In this document: piece by piece, positions 25,001 through 36,410 of the stretch
Position numbering within the stretch: the stretch's first letter is position 1
Layout of the letters: the number at the start of each line of letters is the position of its first letter
Source: Ligula intestinalis
Taxonomy: Eukaryota; Platyhelminthes; Cestoda; Diphyllobothriidea; Diphyllobothriidae
Reading direction: 5' to 3'
Length of the DNA: 64,000 nt
Assembly (NCBI GenBank): GCA_036362985.1
Contig: JAYGXS010000008.1
Location: forward strand, 7,220,840-7,284,839
Translations under genes and position numbers: made by a program
Notes under the pieces: model-generated
Told to the model about the DNA's origin: nothing
Databases searched by the model: none
Seen by the model: the letters and a program-made list of their open reading frames with translations, nothing else

Positions 25001-25013
25001 AAATTTCCGATGA

Positions 25014-25063
25014 TAAATTGGCGAACATACGTTTGTTTTCGATAAATTCTCGTCAGGCCTTTA
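25014..25063 (-). ncRNA. Type I hammerhead ribozyme, PLE-B 3' end
   Basis: Minus strand, all three helices present. Helix I is GGC/GCC plus UAAA/UUUA with an AA bulge. The core is CUGACGA (25050-25056) and GAAA; stem II is short (G-C, A-U, loop AUUUA). Stem III is AACA/UGUU with a six-base loop, and cleavage would follow the C opposite position 25023. It lies 120 bp past the end of the PLE-B coding remnant. PLE-associated hammerheads of this type are known in animals; self-cleavage here is inferred from the fold. Confidence 0.72.
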
Positions 25064-25186
25064 CATTTATATGGTATGAATAAACTATGGTCGTTGGTGG
25101 ACAGATGAAGTCTTCTCGTTATCACGATGGGGAGGAGGGGGGAGGAAGGGGGGTGGGGAGGAGTTGGGGAAATTGAGGTCAGAATG

Positions 25187-26570
25187 TCAATGTCTAGACG
25201 GACCGGCGTTCAAAACCGCTGATAAGGTGTGCGTGGCTGGATTTGGGACTTGGTCGTCTCTGTGGGGGCCCGTTTCCGAGGCCTTTGGTCCGCTGTGGGT
25301 GGCCGTGATACTTAGTTTTGCCCATGGCAACTGGGACGCCGTGATGAAATTCTTTTGGGCACATAGCAGCGGTCTGCGTAGCCTGATGGTGGCCGCCTCT
25401 ACCGTTGCCAACAGACGCTGTCCGAGGAGTTTTGAGTAGCTTGAAGGCATCTTGTTAATAACTCGGAAGGCCTCTTCGGCATCCACGCGATGGTTTGAGT
25501 CTACCAGGTGCGCTAAGATTGAAATGTTGACACCTTTAATTTGGCCCTTCCCTAACCATGCAAGTATGTGTTCCCTTACTCGTTTGGACAAGCGCTGGCT
25601 CGTGCGACCAATATATCCTGCCCCACAGGAACAGGTAAATGAATATATACACATTGAGATGGTCTGGGCCAGCGGTTTATCCTTAAGGTCTCCGTATAGG
25701 ATGGGAGTAGTTGAGAACAATACATGGGCGTTAGCTGCTGGGAAGGTAGTTGCTACGGCTTGACTCAGGTGCCTCCCTAGTAGTTTGCTTGGTCCGTCCC
25801 CTTGAAATGGGACTCTGATGAATATTCGTTTCGTTTCTACTGTTAATACTGAGGGCTTTGGCGGCCTTTCAGCCATGTTTTTAGCGATAAATCGGCCAGG
25901 ATATCCATTTTGTCGAAACACGCCTTCAACAATCTTAAGCTCCTCTTCAATGCTATCAGTCGAGCAAATCCTCTTCGCCCTTTGCGTCAAACACCGTACT
26001 AAATTACGTTTGAATTTGAACGGTACGAAACTAGCAAAATTGATATATTACCCGGCCCACGCCTTCTTGCGATATACCCTACATTGAATGCTCCCATCGG
26101 CTCTTTTACTCAATAAAACATCAAGGAATGGAAGCGATCCAGATTGTTCTTCTAGGGTAAATTTTATCGGTTTGTGCGCCCGATTTACTGTATGCATTAG
26201 CGTTGATAAGTTGGTTTGATCTGATGCAACAGCAAATATTCCTCTACGTACCGTTTGTAGTACGTTAGATTATTTATCTGGTGGCTAAGTTGCGTAGCTT
26301 TTGGATTGCCCATGAATATATTTGGTAGAAGTGGGACCAGGGGTGAGCCCATAGCTACTCCGTCCAATTGTCTGTACAGGTTATTGTCAAATAGGAACTG
26401 TATATTCAAGATGCATTTTAGCAATAATTCCTTCAGTGCAGTAACCGGCATTCCTATGTCCTCCTGAGTCCAGGTAATAAATTCACAGATTTTGTCTACT
26501 GTTTCTGTGACTGGCACGTTAATAAATAGGGACGAGACATCCTGTGACGAGAATTTATAAAAAAACGTAA
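25187..26570 (-). pseudogene. PLE-B reverse transcriptase plus GIY-YIG nuclease
   Basis: The longest PLE coding remnant. N-terminal to C-terminal on the minus strand: QDVSSLFINVPVTETVD (RT motif A, catalytic Asp kept), YRQLDGVAMGSPLVPLLPN (motif B), YYKRYVEEYLLL (motif C, where YVDD has become YVEE), SLPFLDVLL, a stop at about 26055 in WAG-stop-YINFASFVPF, then KRNLVRCLTQRAKRICS in a 267-codon open frame. That frame holds CIYSFTCSCGAGYIGRTSQR with LSKRVREH (GIY-YIG, catalytic Tyr and Arg kept) and LLATVEAATIRL (candidate catalytic Glu). The RT is dead by motif C and by frame breaks near 26050-26200, but the nuclease half is open. Terminal repeat and hammerhead follow at 25014-25186. Confidence 0.85.
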
Positions 26571-27290
26571 TTTCGCCAATTTATTTTCTGAAAAGGGAAT
26601 GTGCACAGATATTCTTTAGCTATATATCTAGATAAAGTGCTTTTAAAGAGCAAAGTTTTAGACAATGAAGTTGGTTAGGTTATATATTTAAATAAAGAAA
26701 AGATTTTACTTAATGGATTTAATTTATGGCAATTTTTATGTCGACAGAACTTGGGGATGATCAAAGAAATTTTATTTTTTCTTTTAAAATAATCAGTGCT
26801 TCTTAGGCTTCTTGTAACCAGAAAATTTACCAATGTTGTTCATTATTATTTCTTAGTATTCCAAAATGCGTTTAAACTGCTATTCGAACAAACAAACTTA
26901 GGCGTTTTGCAGACCACCCTCTCCATGCTGTATATTAGCCTGTAAATGGCAATTCTACGCAGAAAATAATAAGGCTGAGGTTCTAATGGCGAAAGGATCG
27001 GTGGCCTGAGTGTGGTTCAAACCCATATCAACGAGGCTCTAACCATTTGAATTACGCAACTCCCACTAGGAACAGTGTGCTTAGGTAATTCGGGTCAATT
27101 GGCCCGCCTAGCTTACCGCAACATGCCAAAATCACCAATTGTGATGCAGTGAACTGATTACAAGTCAATCAGGATTTCCTAAGCAATCAGCCTAAAATCA
27201 AGCAGATGTATACAAGGCACATTTAGGGAGGTTTCGACAAATGTGAATGCTTTACTTCATCCACTTGTGGTAAACTCGGTGGTCTCCTAT
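26571..27290. other. No gene seen
   Basis: AT-rich with no supported feature. A weak GTTCAAACCC-type B-box word occurs near 27015 without a convincing partner. Confidence 0.4.
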
Positions 27291-28250
27291 CCCACCGAGG
27301 TTGCCAAAGTTTTCTCAGTTGGATCAAATGAATCATTCACTCCCTGAGATTACTTCTCCAAGTTCTGAATACTGCATGAATACTGAAGTTTCGAGTGTTG
27401 GTAGTCCGAGCTTTCGGACTCTCATGGCAGTGCAGAGGCATGAGGGGATACGAAAAGGCAAACAGCTTTGTAAACAAACGCTGAAATATTTGGTTAGGCT
27501 CATGGTTTCTAGTGGTCTCACAGCTTGCTGGCGTCATGACTGGAAACTGGGCCGTTGCGTTTGTCCGCCTGAGGAGGCATGAAAACGTGATATTAATGGA
27601 GTTGGCGACGGACATCCGGTTTCCGAGAGTTCCCTCTCGTCTTATTTCTTGCTCCCCTTCCCGGCATGTCCCCGGGTGCTCACGGCACTGACCTCATGGC
27701 CTCCGTCTAAAGTGTGAACAGGGACTGGAGGCAGTGAATCATCCCCCCCAAATGGCTTGGTTGTGCTCGAGTAATCCAAAGCTGAGTCATCTTCCGGGGG
27801 GTGGAGATAGTCACACAATCGCTTCTCACTTTTGAATTGCAAGCCCATTTGGATCTGGCTTGGCAATAGGGCAATTTGTTTTTATAATCAGCTGATTGAC
27901 AGCCTCTAATTTGAAAGCACAGCTTCTTACTTCCAAATCTCGTATATAAGCGACAGTGGTTCGAAATGAACTGAAAATCAGATACATATAGTAAGAATAA
28001 ATGAAGGTAGCTGCTTTTTAATTTCTTTAGAAATTTATTTACAAGGTCTACAATTGTAGTCCCTGAACCATGCCAAAAGTAGAACATCATTTCTGCGGAA
28101 ATAGCAGCGTCGCAATGTCAAAACTAGAGGATTTATTGGAGGACACACAGGGAATGCTTGAGGAACCCTCGGAGCTTTGCCATGCAGCGGCCGAATATTG
28201 GCGAAACAGGCTTCTAGGCTTTTAACCAGTAGCCATGCGGTCATTATGGT
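27291..28250. other. Unassigned, moderately GC-rich block
   Basis: Several overlapping open frames on both strands (up to 127 codons at 27707-28090, minus) show no domain. CCGAGCTTTCGGACTCTCAT at about 27406 resembles the stem II/III part of an AGCU-type hammerhead, but the CUGANGA segment is absent. It may be a retroelement end too decayed to name. Confidence 0.3.
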
Positions 28251-31200
28251 AAATCATTGCGTAAGTATGCATGGTGCCTAATTTTTTAAGAATATGCATA
28301 ACGCATCTATTCAACTCAGCCTCATTAATACTGCTATCACAGTAAACTTCCTAGTCCACATCCCTTACAAAAGTGCATGAGCACTATATGCATCTTCCTA
28401 TTGCGAAGATGAATGTTTTTTTTAAATTTTTTTAGGTCAAATGCAAATGGCGTAGATTTTCGAAAACCTGATCTTCATTTTACCGGCATTTATAGGCACA
28501 GTTACTTGTGAATTTCAAAAGTTTGAAAATGAAAACAGTGATATCGTATACCTGAAATTATAAGTTCAAGAAGATGTAGCATATACTTAATGAGTATTAA
28601 AAGGCTATTTTGTCCATTTTTATCATAAATTTATTTGAAATTAAGCCAACGTCCAAAATCAACGGGACAAATAGATGTTATGTAGATAGACATTTTTAAA
28701 AGTTTCTGGATTTTATATGTTATCGGAAACACTGCTGTTTTAAAGCCTGCATCCGGTCGTAAATGGAATACTTTCAGAGTATGCTGTAAGTTTATTACCA
28801 CTAGAGTCGCAAGTTAATTAACCTTTTTGAAATCAAAAATACATTCTACAATTTTGGTAAATCTTTGATGAGATAACAAATCCATTTAACACGGCCCTAG
28901 AAATAAAGGCCTGATTCAGTGAACTTGCCTACAGCGAAATAACGAATTTTTCACGCACCTAGTTATGGGTATTTATGAGAGGTGTTAGATGAAAAGTGGG
29001 CTATTAGGTAACAATTTATCAGCCTTAAAGTGTTTCAGGGCGCCAAAAAACTCATCTTTAAACGTTACAAAGATGCTTACAGGTTATCGTAGATAACGGT
29101 GGAGTGAATGATATTGAGGCCCCTTTGTATGACAAAATCATAAAATGAAGAACAAAAAGCTACTTAAAGCCAACCATTTGTTCCATTGCACTATGCAGCT
29201 GTAGCTTTTCCTAGTTTAGTTTTAATTTTGCAGTTTTGTTTCTTGAGTAATTACTTAAGATTTCAAGTAACCACACTCAATAAGTCTACTACATCTGTCG
29301 GAACAGTATGATGCATCAAACAATGTATAAAAATGGAACTGATGGAGAACTTACTTATGCTAATAAAAATGTTTTTAGGCTCACTGCAAAGAATGTGCCA
29401 ATGGTATATAAACACACAAATTTTCAAATTAATGTGGTTCAAAGCTTTGGAGATTTAGCCTGAAGCAGTGATGCATGTTACTGCAAACAGGAAGGTCCAC
29501 AAAAACTGCCAAAATACTGAAAGATGCCTCTATTTTACATTTTAAAGTCAAACGATCTGAAGCTTTGAAAAAATGATTTCGTTGTCTAAAAAAACGAAGC
29601 TATAATTGAATTCAAATAATATTCAAAGCCGCGAAAATGGTAATTCACTCGCTTGGTATGATTAGATTTGATTTTATAAAGTATGAAACTATATGCAGCC
29701 ACTAATAAGACTTGAAAAATGATTGGCACCCGTAGGTATAAACACGAGGACCAAGGATCCAGACAACAAGGAAGATTGTTGAAATCTTTGAGCTCATAAA
29801 GAGTAAGTGGTCTGACGGATGAAACCCAATGATGGGCTTGTCAGAGTCTTACAGCAGAAAAGTAAACATGCTTGTAAAAAAGACACATGGTGGTTAATCA
29901 AGTAATATAGTGTGGTAAAGTAGAAATATTTTTTTAGTTAAGCAGATAATTCAATAAAAAGTAAAAAATCTGACCTAGTTATAAAACTTAAGCTTTAAAT
30001 GTTGAGGTAGCCTGTCCATGCAAAAACACCGAGTTAAATGAAGAAGCATAAGTAGAAGTTTGTTCAAAAGATAGCGCAATGGGGAAATTTTTGGATATCT
30101 ATGCTTCCATTTTGAGCGCAGTATAAAGTATCACATATATTGCGGAAACAGAGCAGCATCGGAACGCAGAGCACATGTGGCACACAAAACTTTCCACCCG
30201 TTTATTTAATAATATCCTCCTGGTGATAAGTTGGACTGATTCAAACAAAATTAAACATGATTGTATCGATTGGGAAATTCAAAAAAGTTGCCCTTTACAA
30301 GTTATCTTTAAAAATGGAGCTTTAATGAGGTACTCCACTATCGAATATCTGTGTACTTCAAGTTTTGAAGGTATCCTCGAGCTAAAATGGGGAACTTTGT
30401 CAGTTTTTTTGACTTCCCTAGAAATAATTGCCATATTTATGCTGAAACTCAAAAACTCACTTTTTTATGTATATCGGAGCAGTTTCAGTATATTTAATCA
30501 CTTCAAGCCTCCGTTTTAATATAACAAAAGCAGAACAGAGTAGCTGAATATCGAGGAGGATTTTGCGAAATCTAATTATTTTCTGCCTGCTCGGTTTTAT
30601 GTGCTTCTATTGTTGATTCTATTCAATGGAAGCGAAACATTTGCAAGTCTTTCCCATACAGCGTAAAAGATGTTTGATAACAGACATTTTTCAGCATATT
30701 AACACAAATTACGGTCTCATTAGGTTATTGATTATATTTATGGCAAAAACATAGAAAATTTTCCAGAGAAAATTTCCTAAATGACTCGCTTTTTCTCTTC
30801 CCGATAATTATGCTTCATCTCATACGGGAGCTTACCTCAGTTTCATGAACGCCGAGTACAAATCTCTGTTCTGTGAAAATATGTAATTAAAAGGCTTCCG
30901 GATTTTATTAATTTTCTTTCCTTGTAACCTATGCACAAACAAGAAATTTTTTCGCAGCGTACCTTCAAAACTACCTTGGCTATCAAGAAACGTTAGATTT
31001 GGCCCAAATCTGCCCTTATTTGCCCTCAGATTACTGATCCGAAATGAGCTGATCTCTGGTTAACAACATTTTGCGCCTCAAGTCAGCTTGATGGACAATT
31101 TAAACACCCTCAAAATCACACACTTACATTTTGATCTTTACGTCTGATCGCATAGAGTCTACTGTAGAGCAGCTGAGGTGAAAGCCATCTAGACCTTTCA

Positions 31201-31280
31201 TTGTCTCGTGAATTATGTTCTCAGCCCAAAGCTGGTGAGGTAAGGAAGGGTTTTAGGGGGTGCACATGTCCGCTTTCACT
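28251..31280. other. AT-rich stretch, no gene seen
   Basis: About 3 kb without a supported gene. 30010-31080 is the second copy of the diverged block described at 21740-22950. The 114-codon frame at 30175-30519 lies inside it and shows no motif. Confidence 0.4.
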
Positions 31281-31324
31281 ATATATTAAGATTGCGAAAA
31301 TTCCCATCACAGAAATCCGAAGAG

Positions 31325-31373
31325 TAATTGGCGAGCATACGTATACTTTCAATAAATTCTCATCAGGCCATTA
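31325..31373 (-). ncRNA. Type I hammerhead ribozyme, PLE-B copy 2
   Basis: Same fold as at 25014-25063. Helix I is GGC/GCC plus UAAU/AUUA with one bulged base. The core is CUGAUGA and GAAA, stem III is AGUA/UGCU and the loop is UACGUA. Relative to the 25-kb copy, A-U became G-C and C-G became U-G in stem III, and helix I changed on both strands together. These changes keep the pairing, which supports a functional RNA structure. Confidence 0.72.
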
Positions 31374-31558
31374 CATTTATATGGGAGGGGGGTAAAGCGT
31401 AAAAGGTAAAAATGTAGGCAAATTACGTTCAACGTTACAGGAAAATTAGTCCGGGGGATAGAATAGGGGGTGGGGTAGTAACAAGTGGCTAATTAAGCGG
31501 TAATTAGGGAGAAGGGGGGTGGAAGAGGAGAGAAGAGACTTGGGGAAAATGCCGGTAG

Positions 31559-31830
31559 CTAGGTGGCCGTTGGCCATGCTAAGCTTGGGGCTTGCAGCAG
31601 GTTCTTCTGCGCGCACAAAATTGGCTTCCTCAACCGGATAGCAGTTGCTTCTACTGTTGCCAACAGTTGCTGGCCCAGTGACTTAGGGTAGCTTGGTGGG
31701 ACCTTGTAAATCACCCTGAAGGCTTCGTTGGGGTCCACCTGATGTCCGGAATCCACCATGTGCGCTAAGATAGAGCTGTTAATGGTTCTGTTGGTATTGA
31801 AATCACCCTTCCTTAGCCATTGTGGGAGGT
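31559..31830 (-). pseudogene. PLE-B nuclease C-terminus in the inverted left arm
   Basis: The minus-strand frame reads MVDSGHQVDPNEAFRVIYKV, then PPSYPKSLGQQLLATVEATA, then IRLRKPILCAQKNLLQAPS. It differs from the plus-strand partner in the right arm by only about six residues in 66, so the inverted duplication is comparatively recent or has been kept similar by conversion. It has no start of its own and no RT. Confidence 0.8.
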
Positions 31831-31845
31831 GTTCCTTTATTCTTT

Positions 31846-32843
31846 CAACTTAGCGATCAGATCCACAAGTTAAAGCACTACGTTCGCTACGTGGATGATA
31901 TCTTCGTGATTGCCACAAATGAAACCGATAGAGACGCGCTCTTAAGCACGGTCAATCAAGCCCATCCTTCCATAAAGTTCATGTTGGAGATGGAAACAGC
32001 AGGTTCTCTCCCCTTCTTGGACGTCCTCCTTAGTCCTAAACCTGACGGTAGCGTCCGAAGTAGCGTGTATAGAAAGAAAACCTGGTCTGGAAAATATACG
32101 AACTTTAACAGTTTCGTACCTCTCCAACAGAAGCGAAATCTAGTTCGTTGCTTAACGCAAAGAGCTAGGAAAATTTGCTCTGAAGACACTATTGAAGAGG
32201 AACTCAAGAAAATCCAGGACTTACTCCGTGAGAACGGATATCCTAGAAATTCATCACCAAGAATATGGCTACTAAAGAAAGGAAACACACAACACTCACT
32301 GTGGAGAAGAAAACATTATTTCTCAAAGTGCCCTTTCGAGGAGACGCGACAAGTGAACTACTGAAAAGACGCCTTGAGGATGCCATGTCATGAACTTTCC
32401 CAGCAGCGAGAGTTCGGGTACTATTCTCAACTAACCCATTCTTCCATGGGGAAGGTAAGGACAGGTTACCGACTCAGACTACCTCCATGTGTATCTACTC
32501 CTTTGCTTGCTCCGGTGGAGCAAGTTATATTGGTCGCACGAGTCGGCACCTATCCAAAAGAATAAAGGAACACCTCCCACAATGGCTAAGGAAGGGTGAT
32601 TTCAATACCAACAGAACCATTAACAGCTCTATCCTGGCGCACATGATGGATTCCGGATATCAGGTGGACCCCAACGAAGCCTTCAGTGTGATCTACAAGG
32701 TCCCACCAAGCTACCCTAAGTCACTGGGCCAGCGACTGTTGGCAACAGCAGAAGCAACTGCTATCCGGTTGAAGAAGCCAATTTTGTGCGCGCAGAAGAA
32801 CCTGCTGCAAGCCCCAAGCTTAGCATGGCCAACGGCCACCTAG
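31846..32843 (+). pseudogene. PLE-B RT (5'-truncated) and GIY-YIG, best preserved
   Basis: Begins just before RT motif C: KLKHYVRYVDDIFVIATNET with the catalytic YVDD intact, then FMLEMETAGSLPFLDVLL, the connection segment (VYRKKTWSGKYTNFNSFVPL, then KRNLVRCLTQRARKICS), and after a frameshift near 32258 KKTLFLKVPFRGDATSELLK. A TGA at 32391-32393 interrupts DAMS-stop-TFPAAR. The nuclease then runs open to 32843: CIYSFACSGGASYIGRTSRH with LSKRIKEH and LLATAEATAIRL. RT motifs 1 to B are missing, because the left arm starts there. Only two lesions separate it from a continuous reading frame, but the truncation alone makes it non-autonomous. Confidence 0.85.
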
Positions 32844-33065
32844 CTTCCGTTATTTCCCCAAGCCTCCTACCCTCTTCCACCACCCCCCCACTTCTCCTTA
32901 ACCTTAACGCTTAATAAGCCGCTTGTTACTACCCCACCCCCTACTCTATCCCTCGGACTAATTTGCCTGTAACGTTGAGCGTAATTTACCTACAATTTTA
33001 CCTTTGACGCTTTACCCCCCTCCCATATAAATGTAATGGCCTGATGAGAATTTATTGAAAGTGTA

Positions 33066-33369
33066 TATATATTAAGACTATCACTTCATAGGACCTAGGG
33101 TCATCATCATTATCAGAACCTTTGTTTAAATTGTCCTGTCATCCACCCAGTTACCATACGTAGCGGGAATTTATGTTGTAAGGACGTCAACTCAGTAGCC
33201 AAAATCCTATAACCTCATAAGTTTTACTTGACTACCGTGACAAAAACATCGATCCTAGCATCGGTTGGGAAGTCTCCAAAGGAAACGTTAGAGGTGTGTT
33301 AAACAAAGTTAATTGTTCAAGTACCAGATGCCGTGCTGGTCGCTAAAACGTAATTTACAGTGGATGCCA
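33066..33369. other. No gene seen
   Basis: Spacer between the PLE-B element and the foldback element. No supported feature. Confidence 0.4.
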
Positions 33370-34277
33370 AATATTACGCAACATTTCGGCATATGCAAAA
33401 GACTGATACTCTTTTGCTAATCTCCATTGATTCAAGTTGTGATATTGATTAGCGTGAAGTCTATTCTGAAGTCATTTCAGACAGGATAGGATGCCGACTT
33501 TTTAAAGAGCTTAGTTCCGACCACTTGCAAAACGCATCTATTGTAAAAACTGACTACTTAAGTAGCATGCCTTTTTATCATTGATTTTGACTGCCTTCAT
33601 AAATTCAAAAATATTTTATGGAAAACATACACGAAAAAATAATTATTAAACAGGTTTGATAGCAAATTACACCTTCGTTAAATTTTATACGCAAAGAAAG
33701 AGTAACTTTCGGTTTAAAATGTTGCTCAATTGCCGAAAATATTTCTAAACAACTGATTGTCAGACTCGAATTCAAGGTTTAACAACTGCGAACTTTGTAC
33801 CTCGTGTTTAAGGGAAAGTACATTTTTGCCTACAATTTGAGGAAGAAACCACATAGAAGTCAAAAAATATAAAATTGTCGGATACGCTTTATCATGAATG
33901 AAGGCCTCATAATCGTAAAAAAAACATAATTAGCAACTTTTTAAGTCCAAAAGCTTCCCCTTCTTTGAGTATAATAATTAAAGAAGGCATAATTTGCTAT
34001 CAGACGAGCACAAGAAATAATTTGTTCATCTATGTTTTCCATCAAATATATTTGAATTTATAAAGGCAATCAAAATCAATGATAAAAAGGCATACTACTT
34101 AAGTAGTCAGTTTTTACAATAGATGCGTTTTGCTAGTGGTCGGAACTAAGCTCTTTAAAAAGTCAGCATCCTATTCTGTCTGAAATGACTTCAGAATAGA
34201 CTACACGATAATTAATATCACAAGTTGAGTCAATGCCGATTAGCGAAAAAGTATCAGCCTTTCACGAATATTGAAAT
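33370..34277. repeat. Palindromic foldback element, copy 1
   Basis: Two arms of about 350 bp (33370-33727 and 33937-34277) are imperfect reverse complements. Examples are TCTATTCTGAAGTCATTTCA (left) against TGAAATGACTTCAGAATAGA (right), and ACTACTTAAGTAGCATGCCT against AGGCATACTACTTAAGTAGT. The spacer is about 210 bp. No open frame or known protein is present. The whole unit, arms and spacer, recurs in the same orientation at 50980-51690. A foldback-type or MITE-like DNA element is the simplest explanation, but no transposase or clear terminal motif is visible. Confidence 0.75.
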
Positions 34278-34869
34278 GCTACGTCTACTGTAGACTGACA
34301 TTTAAAGTACATAATATTACACAAAGAAATAACTGTTTAGTGTTCACTCCCCGCAAACTCGGCCTACGAACAGCGATCACTGTCCGCCCTACGTTTCCCT
34401 TGCCCCATGACCTCAACAAGCCAAGCTCACTATGTGGGCTTGGCGAGAATGCCGAGTATTAACCGCGTAACATGTGTAAGAAAAGTTGCAGAAATTAAAT
34501 TCCAGATGATTTAAAATAACAATATCTTATAAGTCCTTATCTTTTATCCGCCCATTTCAACACCAGCCCTGGTTTACCTTCGGCACTTACACCTTACTTG
34601 TCTCAGAAATTAATTAACATATTACGTAAATTTGATAAAAAACGTTATATTATTGCAGTTGGAGTTGTAGATTACCGTCATGTACACTAAAACAATGGCT
34701 CTCCTTCGAAAAGTATGGTGCTGTAAATATACTTGAATAACTCGTTTACTCACGTATTTCGTGTTTATATTCCAGCTCAAATACTGGGAGAATTTTTGTT
34801 TACATTAGTGTTTTATTTGTATATGATTTGTATTTTTGAAGTGGAACCCATAAAGGCAGGAAAAACCGG
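34278..34869. other. No gene seen
   Basis: Nothing supported. The frame at 34733-34966 overlaps the SINE that follows. Confidence 0.4.
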
Positions 34870-34995
34870 TATGGCCATTTTGAGCATCGAAGCCATCATC
34901 AGGCAGTCATACCAAACCTTAGGGATGAAGACCGCAAGATTTGAACTCGGGACCTTTGGTCACTGAGTCCAATACTGTAGGATTGCAGCGGCGAT
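34870..34995 (-). mobile_element. tRNA-derived SINE, copy 3
   Basis: On the minus strand GGTCCCGAGTTCAAATC is a good B box and TATGACTGCCTGATGATG the body. Shorter and more diverged than copies 1, 6 and 7. Confidence 0.6.
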
Positions 34996-35775
34996 ACATT
35001 GTTTTGTTGGTTGCCATTGGAAATATGATCAATGATAGGGCGCTCAACAATCTGAATACGGAACATGCTTGCCCCATTTTGCATTTAAGAGTAATCTAGA
35101 GCCTTCGTAGGCAGTCACATAGCAACTTGTCGTTTATGGTTAAGTGTAAGTGATAAAGACCGGGAAGACCGTGACTGCCTGCGGGGCTTCTAACTTGAGC
35201 TTCGAGGCATAATCGTTGGAGCACCTTCCGCAACGAGATGTGTGAGGGCCCTACCATTTGCGATGGCTTGTAGATTACCGACATGTAAAATTCGGCGCGT
35301 TTTGGCTGAGATTAACCTAAACGTGCAGAAGAATTTGCTCATAGTAGTTTTGCTACAATAAAAAATCGCATTCACTAGAAATAATGTAATACCTGATAAT
35401 AAGCGCATCTGTTTAGATTATTTCTGCCATATGCTCACGGGATGATTAAACAGGGACGATTTACTGTCCTAGGATTAGTTTTTTTTAGTGAAATAAGACT
35501 CCCTTACCGACCGAGTTCAAGATAGGGTAAATAAGACCATACGCAGTATCGGATGCAGATGGCTGACGCGGATTACGTCTGTACCTCCACATGTCATTAC
35601 ACTCTCGCATGTTTTATGAGAGCGCAACCTCAATTAACGCCTGCCATAGCGTAATCTAGCGTCCTTGGCGTTCCATCGCCACTACCACACAGCCCGTTTA
35701 GGGAGCTTCGACCGTTAAGGAACACACCATACGCATATTTGGACCAGTTAAGATAAGAAGGAGAAGTTTCGTTTG
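34996..35775. other. No gene; small hairpin repeat
   Basis: No gene seen. CTCTCGCATGTTTTATGAGAG at about 35611 forms a hairpin and recurs, altered, at about 36033 (CTCTCGCGTCCTATAAGAG), bracketing the next SINE. Confidence 0.35.
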
Positions 35776-36005
35776 TTGATGAATGTTCACCTGACTGCTA
35801 ACGGAAATCATCTCTCCCGCTCTGTCCTGGTCTTCAACGGAGACCCTGACAACCGTAACAGCTGGCAAATTAAATTGCTGGAAAGCGCAAGGAAGACTGA
35901 AATGGTCAATTCTTGCTTATTAGCCATCATCAGCCAGTCATACCCAGACCCAAGTGGTTCCCCACCCAAGCCTCCAAATCGCATGATATTTGATCGGAGT
36001 CAAAT
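35776..36005 (-). mobile_element. tRNA-derived SINE, copy 4
   Basis: Full head-to-tail order on the minus strand. The tail block GTTACGGTTGTCAGGGTCTC matches that of the 42-kb copies. The body has GGTATGACTGGCTGATGATG and the head end CATGCGATTTGGAGGC is a mutated B-box region. The B box is more damaged than in copy 5. Confidence 0.65.
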
Positions 36006-36116
36006 CTCCTAAACATTCAGCCCCTCTCGCACCCTCTCGCGTCCTATAAGAGCGCGACCCAAATAGCGTTTGCCACGCCCTTGAAGAAATAATCGCAAAA
36101 TGTGTCGACCGCTAGA

Positions 36117-36410
36117 GCTATGAGTTTCTCGAGTGATGGTTCTCAGACCCAGAGTCAATCAACAGGCGCAAAGACTTGCGGTTCACATTCTCCGTACTGA
36201 AACTTTGTCTGAGCAAGAGAATCAGTCACCTGGGAAAAGCAGAGCCCAGCAACAAGTCCGACGGCAGTAAACAGATCTGTTACGTACGTCCTAAGCCCGG
36301 AGCTACCACGGATGACGAAATTTCGGCCATTAATGACTCGGAAGTTGACTGCCAAGCCTTCACCGCGCCAATTACGACTCCAAGTGGCGTTTACAGGAGC
36401 TGAAAATTAT
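36117..36410 (+). pseudogene. PLE-A C-terminal fragment
   Basis: The plus-strand frame reads EFLE-stop-WFSDPESINRRKDLRF, then FSVLKLCLSKRISHLGKAEP, ending AINDSEVDCQAFTAPI. Each part matches the 59-kb copy (ELLESWFSGPQSINKRNDL; VLRSFLSERISHVGRAG; AINESNAKCQAITAPI). One internal stop replaces the residue before W. Neither nuclease nor RT remains. Its protein-level similarity over about 95 residues to copies on the other strand shows that the region after the SINK motif was translated in the ancestral element. Confidence 0.75.

Larger units (their letters stand above)
31338..33065. repeat. PLE-B element with 0.5-kb inverted ends
   Basis: Arms of about 505 bp at 31338-31843 and 32560-33065 are close reverse complements (CATTACATTTATATGGGAGG against CCTCCCATATAAATGTAATG). 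Each arm contains the C-terminal half of the GIY-YIG domain plus the 3' untranslated G/C-rich tract. The left arm reads on the minus strand and the right arm continues the plus-strand ORF. The unique centre (31844-32559) is the RT remnant. The hammerhead is complete only in the left arm; the right arm ends inside it. Confidence 0.85.

Noticed and set aside
27385..27430. Possible hammerhead with GAAAGCTC on the minus strand
   Set aside because: Stem II/III words are present but there is no CUGANGA-like segment at a workable distance.
30175..30519. 114-codon plus-strand frame with hydrophobic stretches
   Set aside because: It lies in a diverged repeated block whose other copy (22.0-22.7 kb) is not open, so protein-level conservation is absent.
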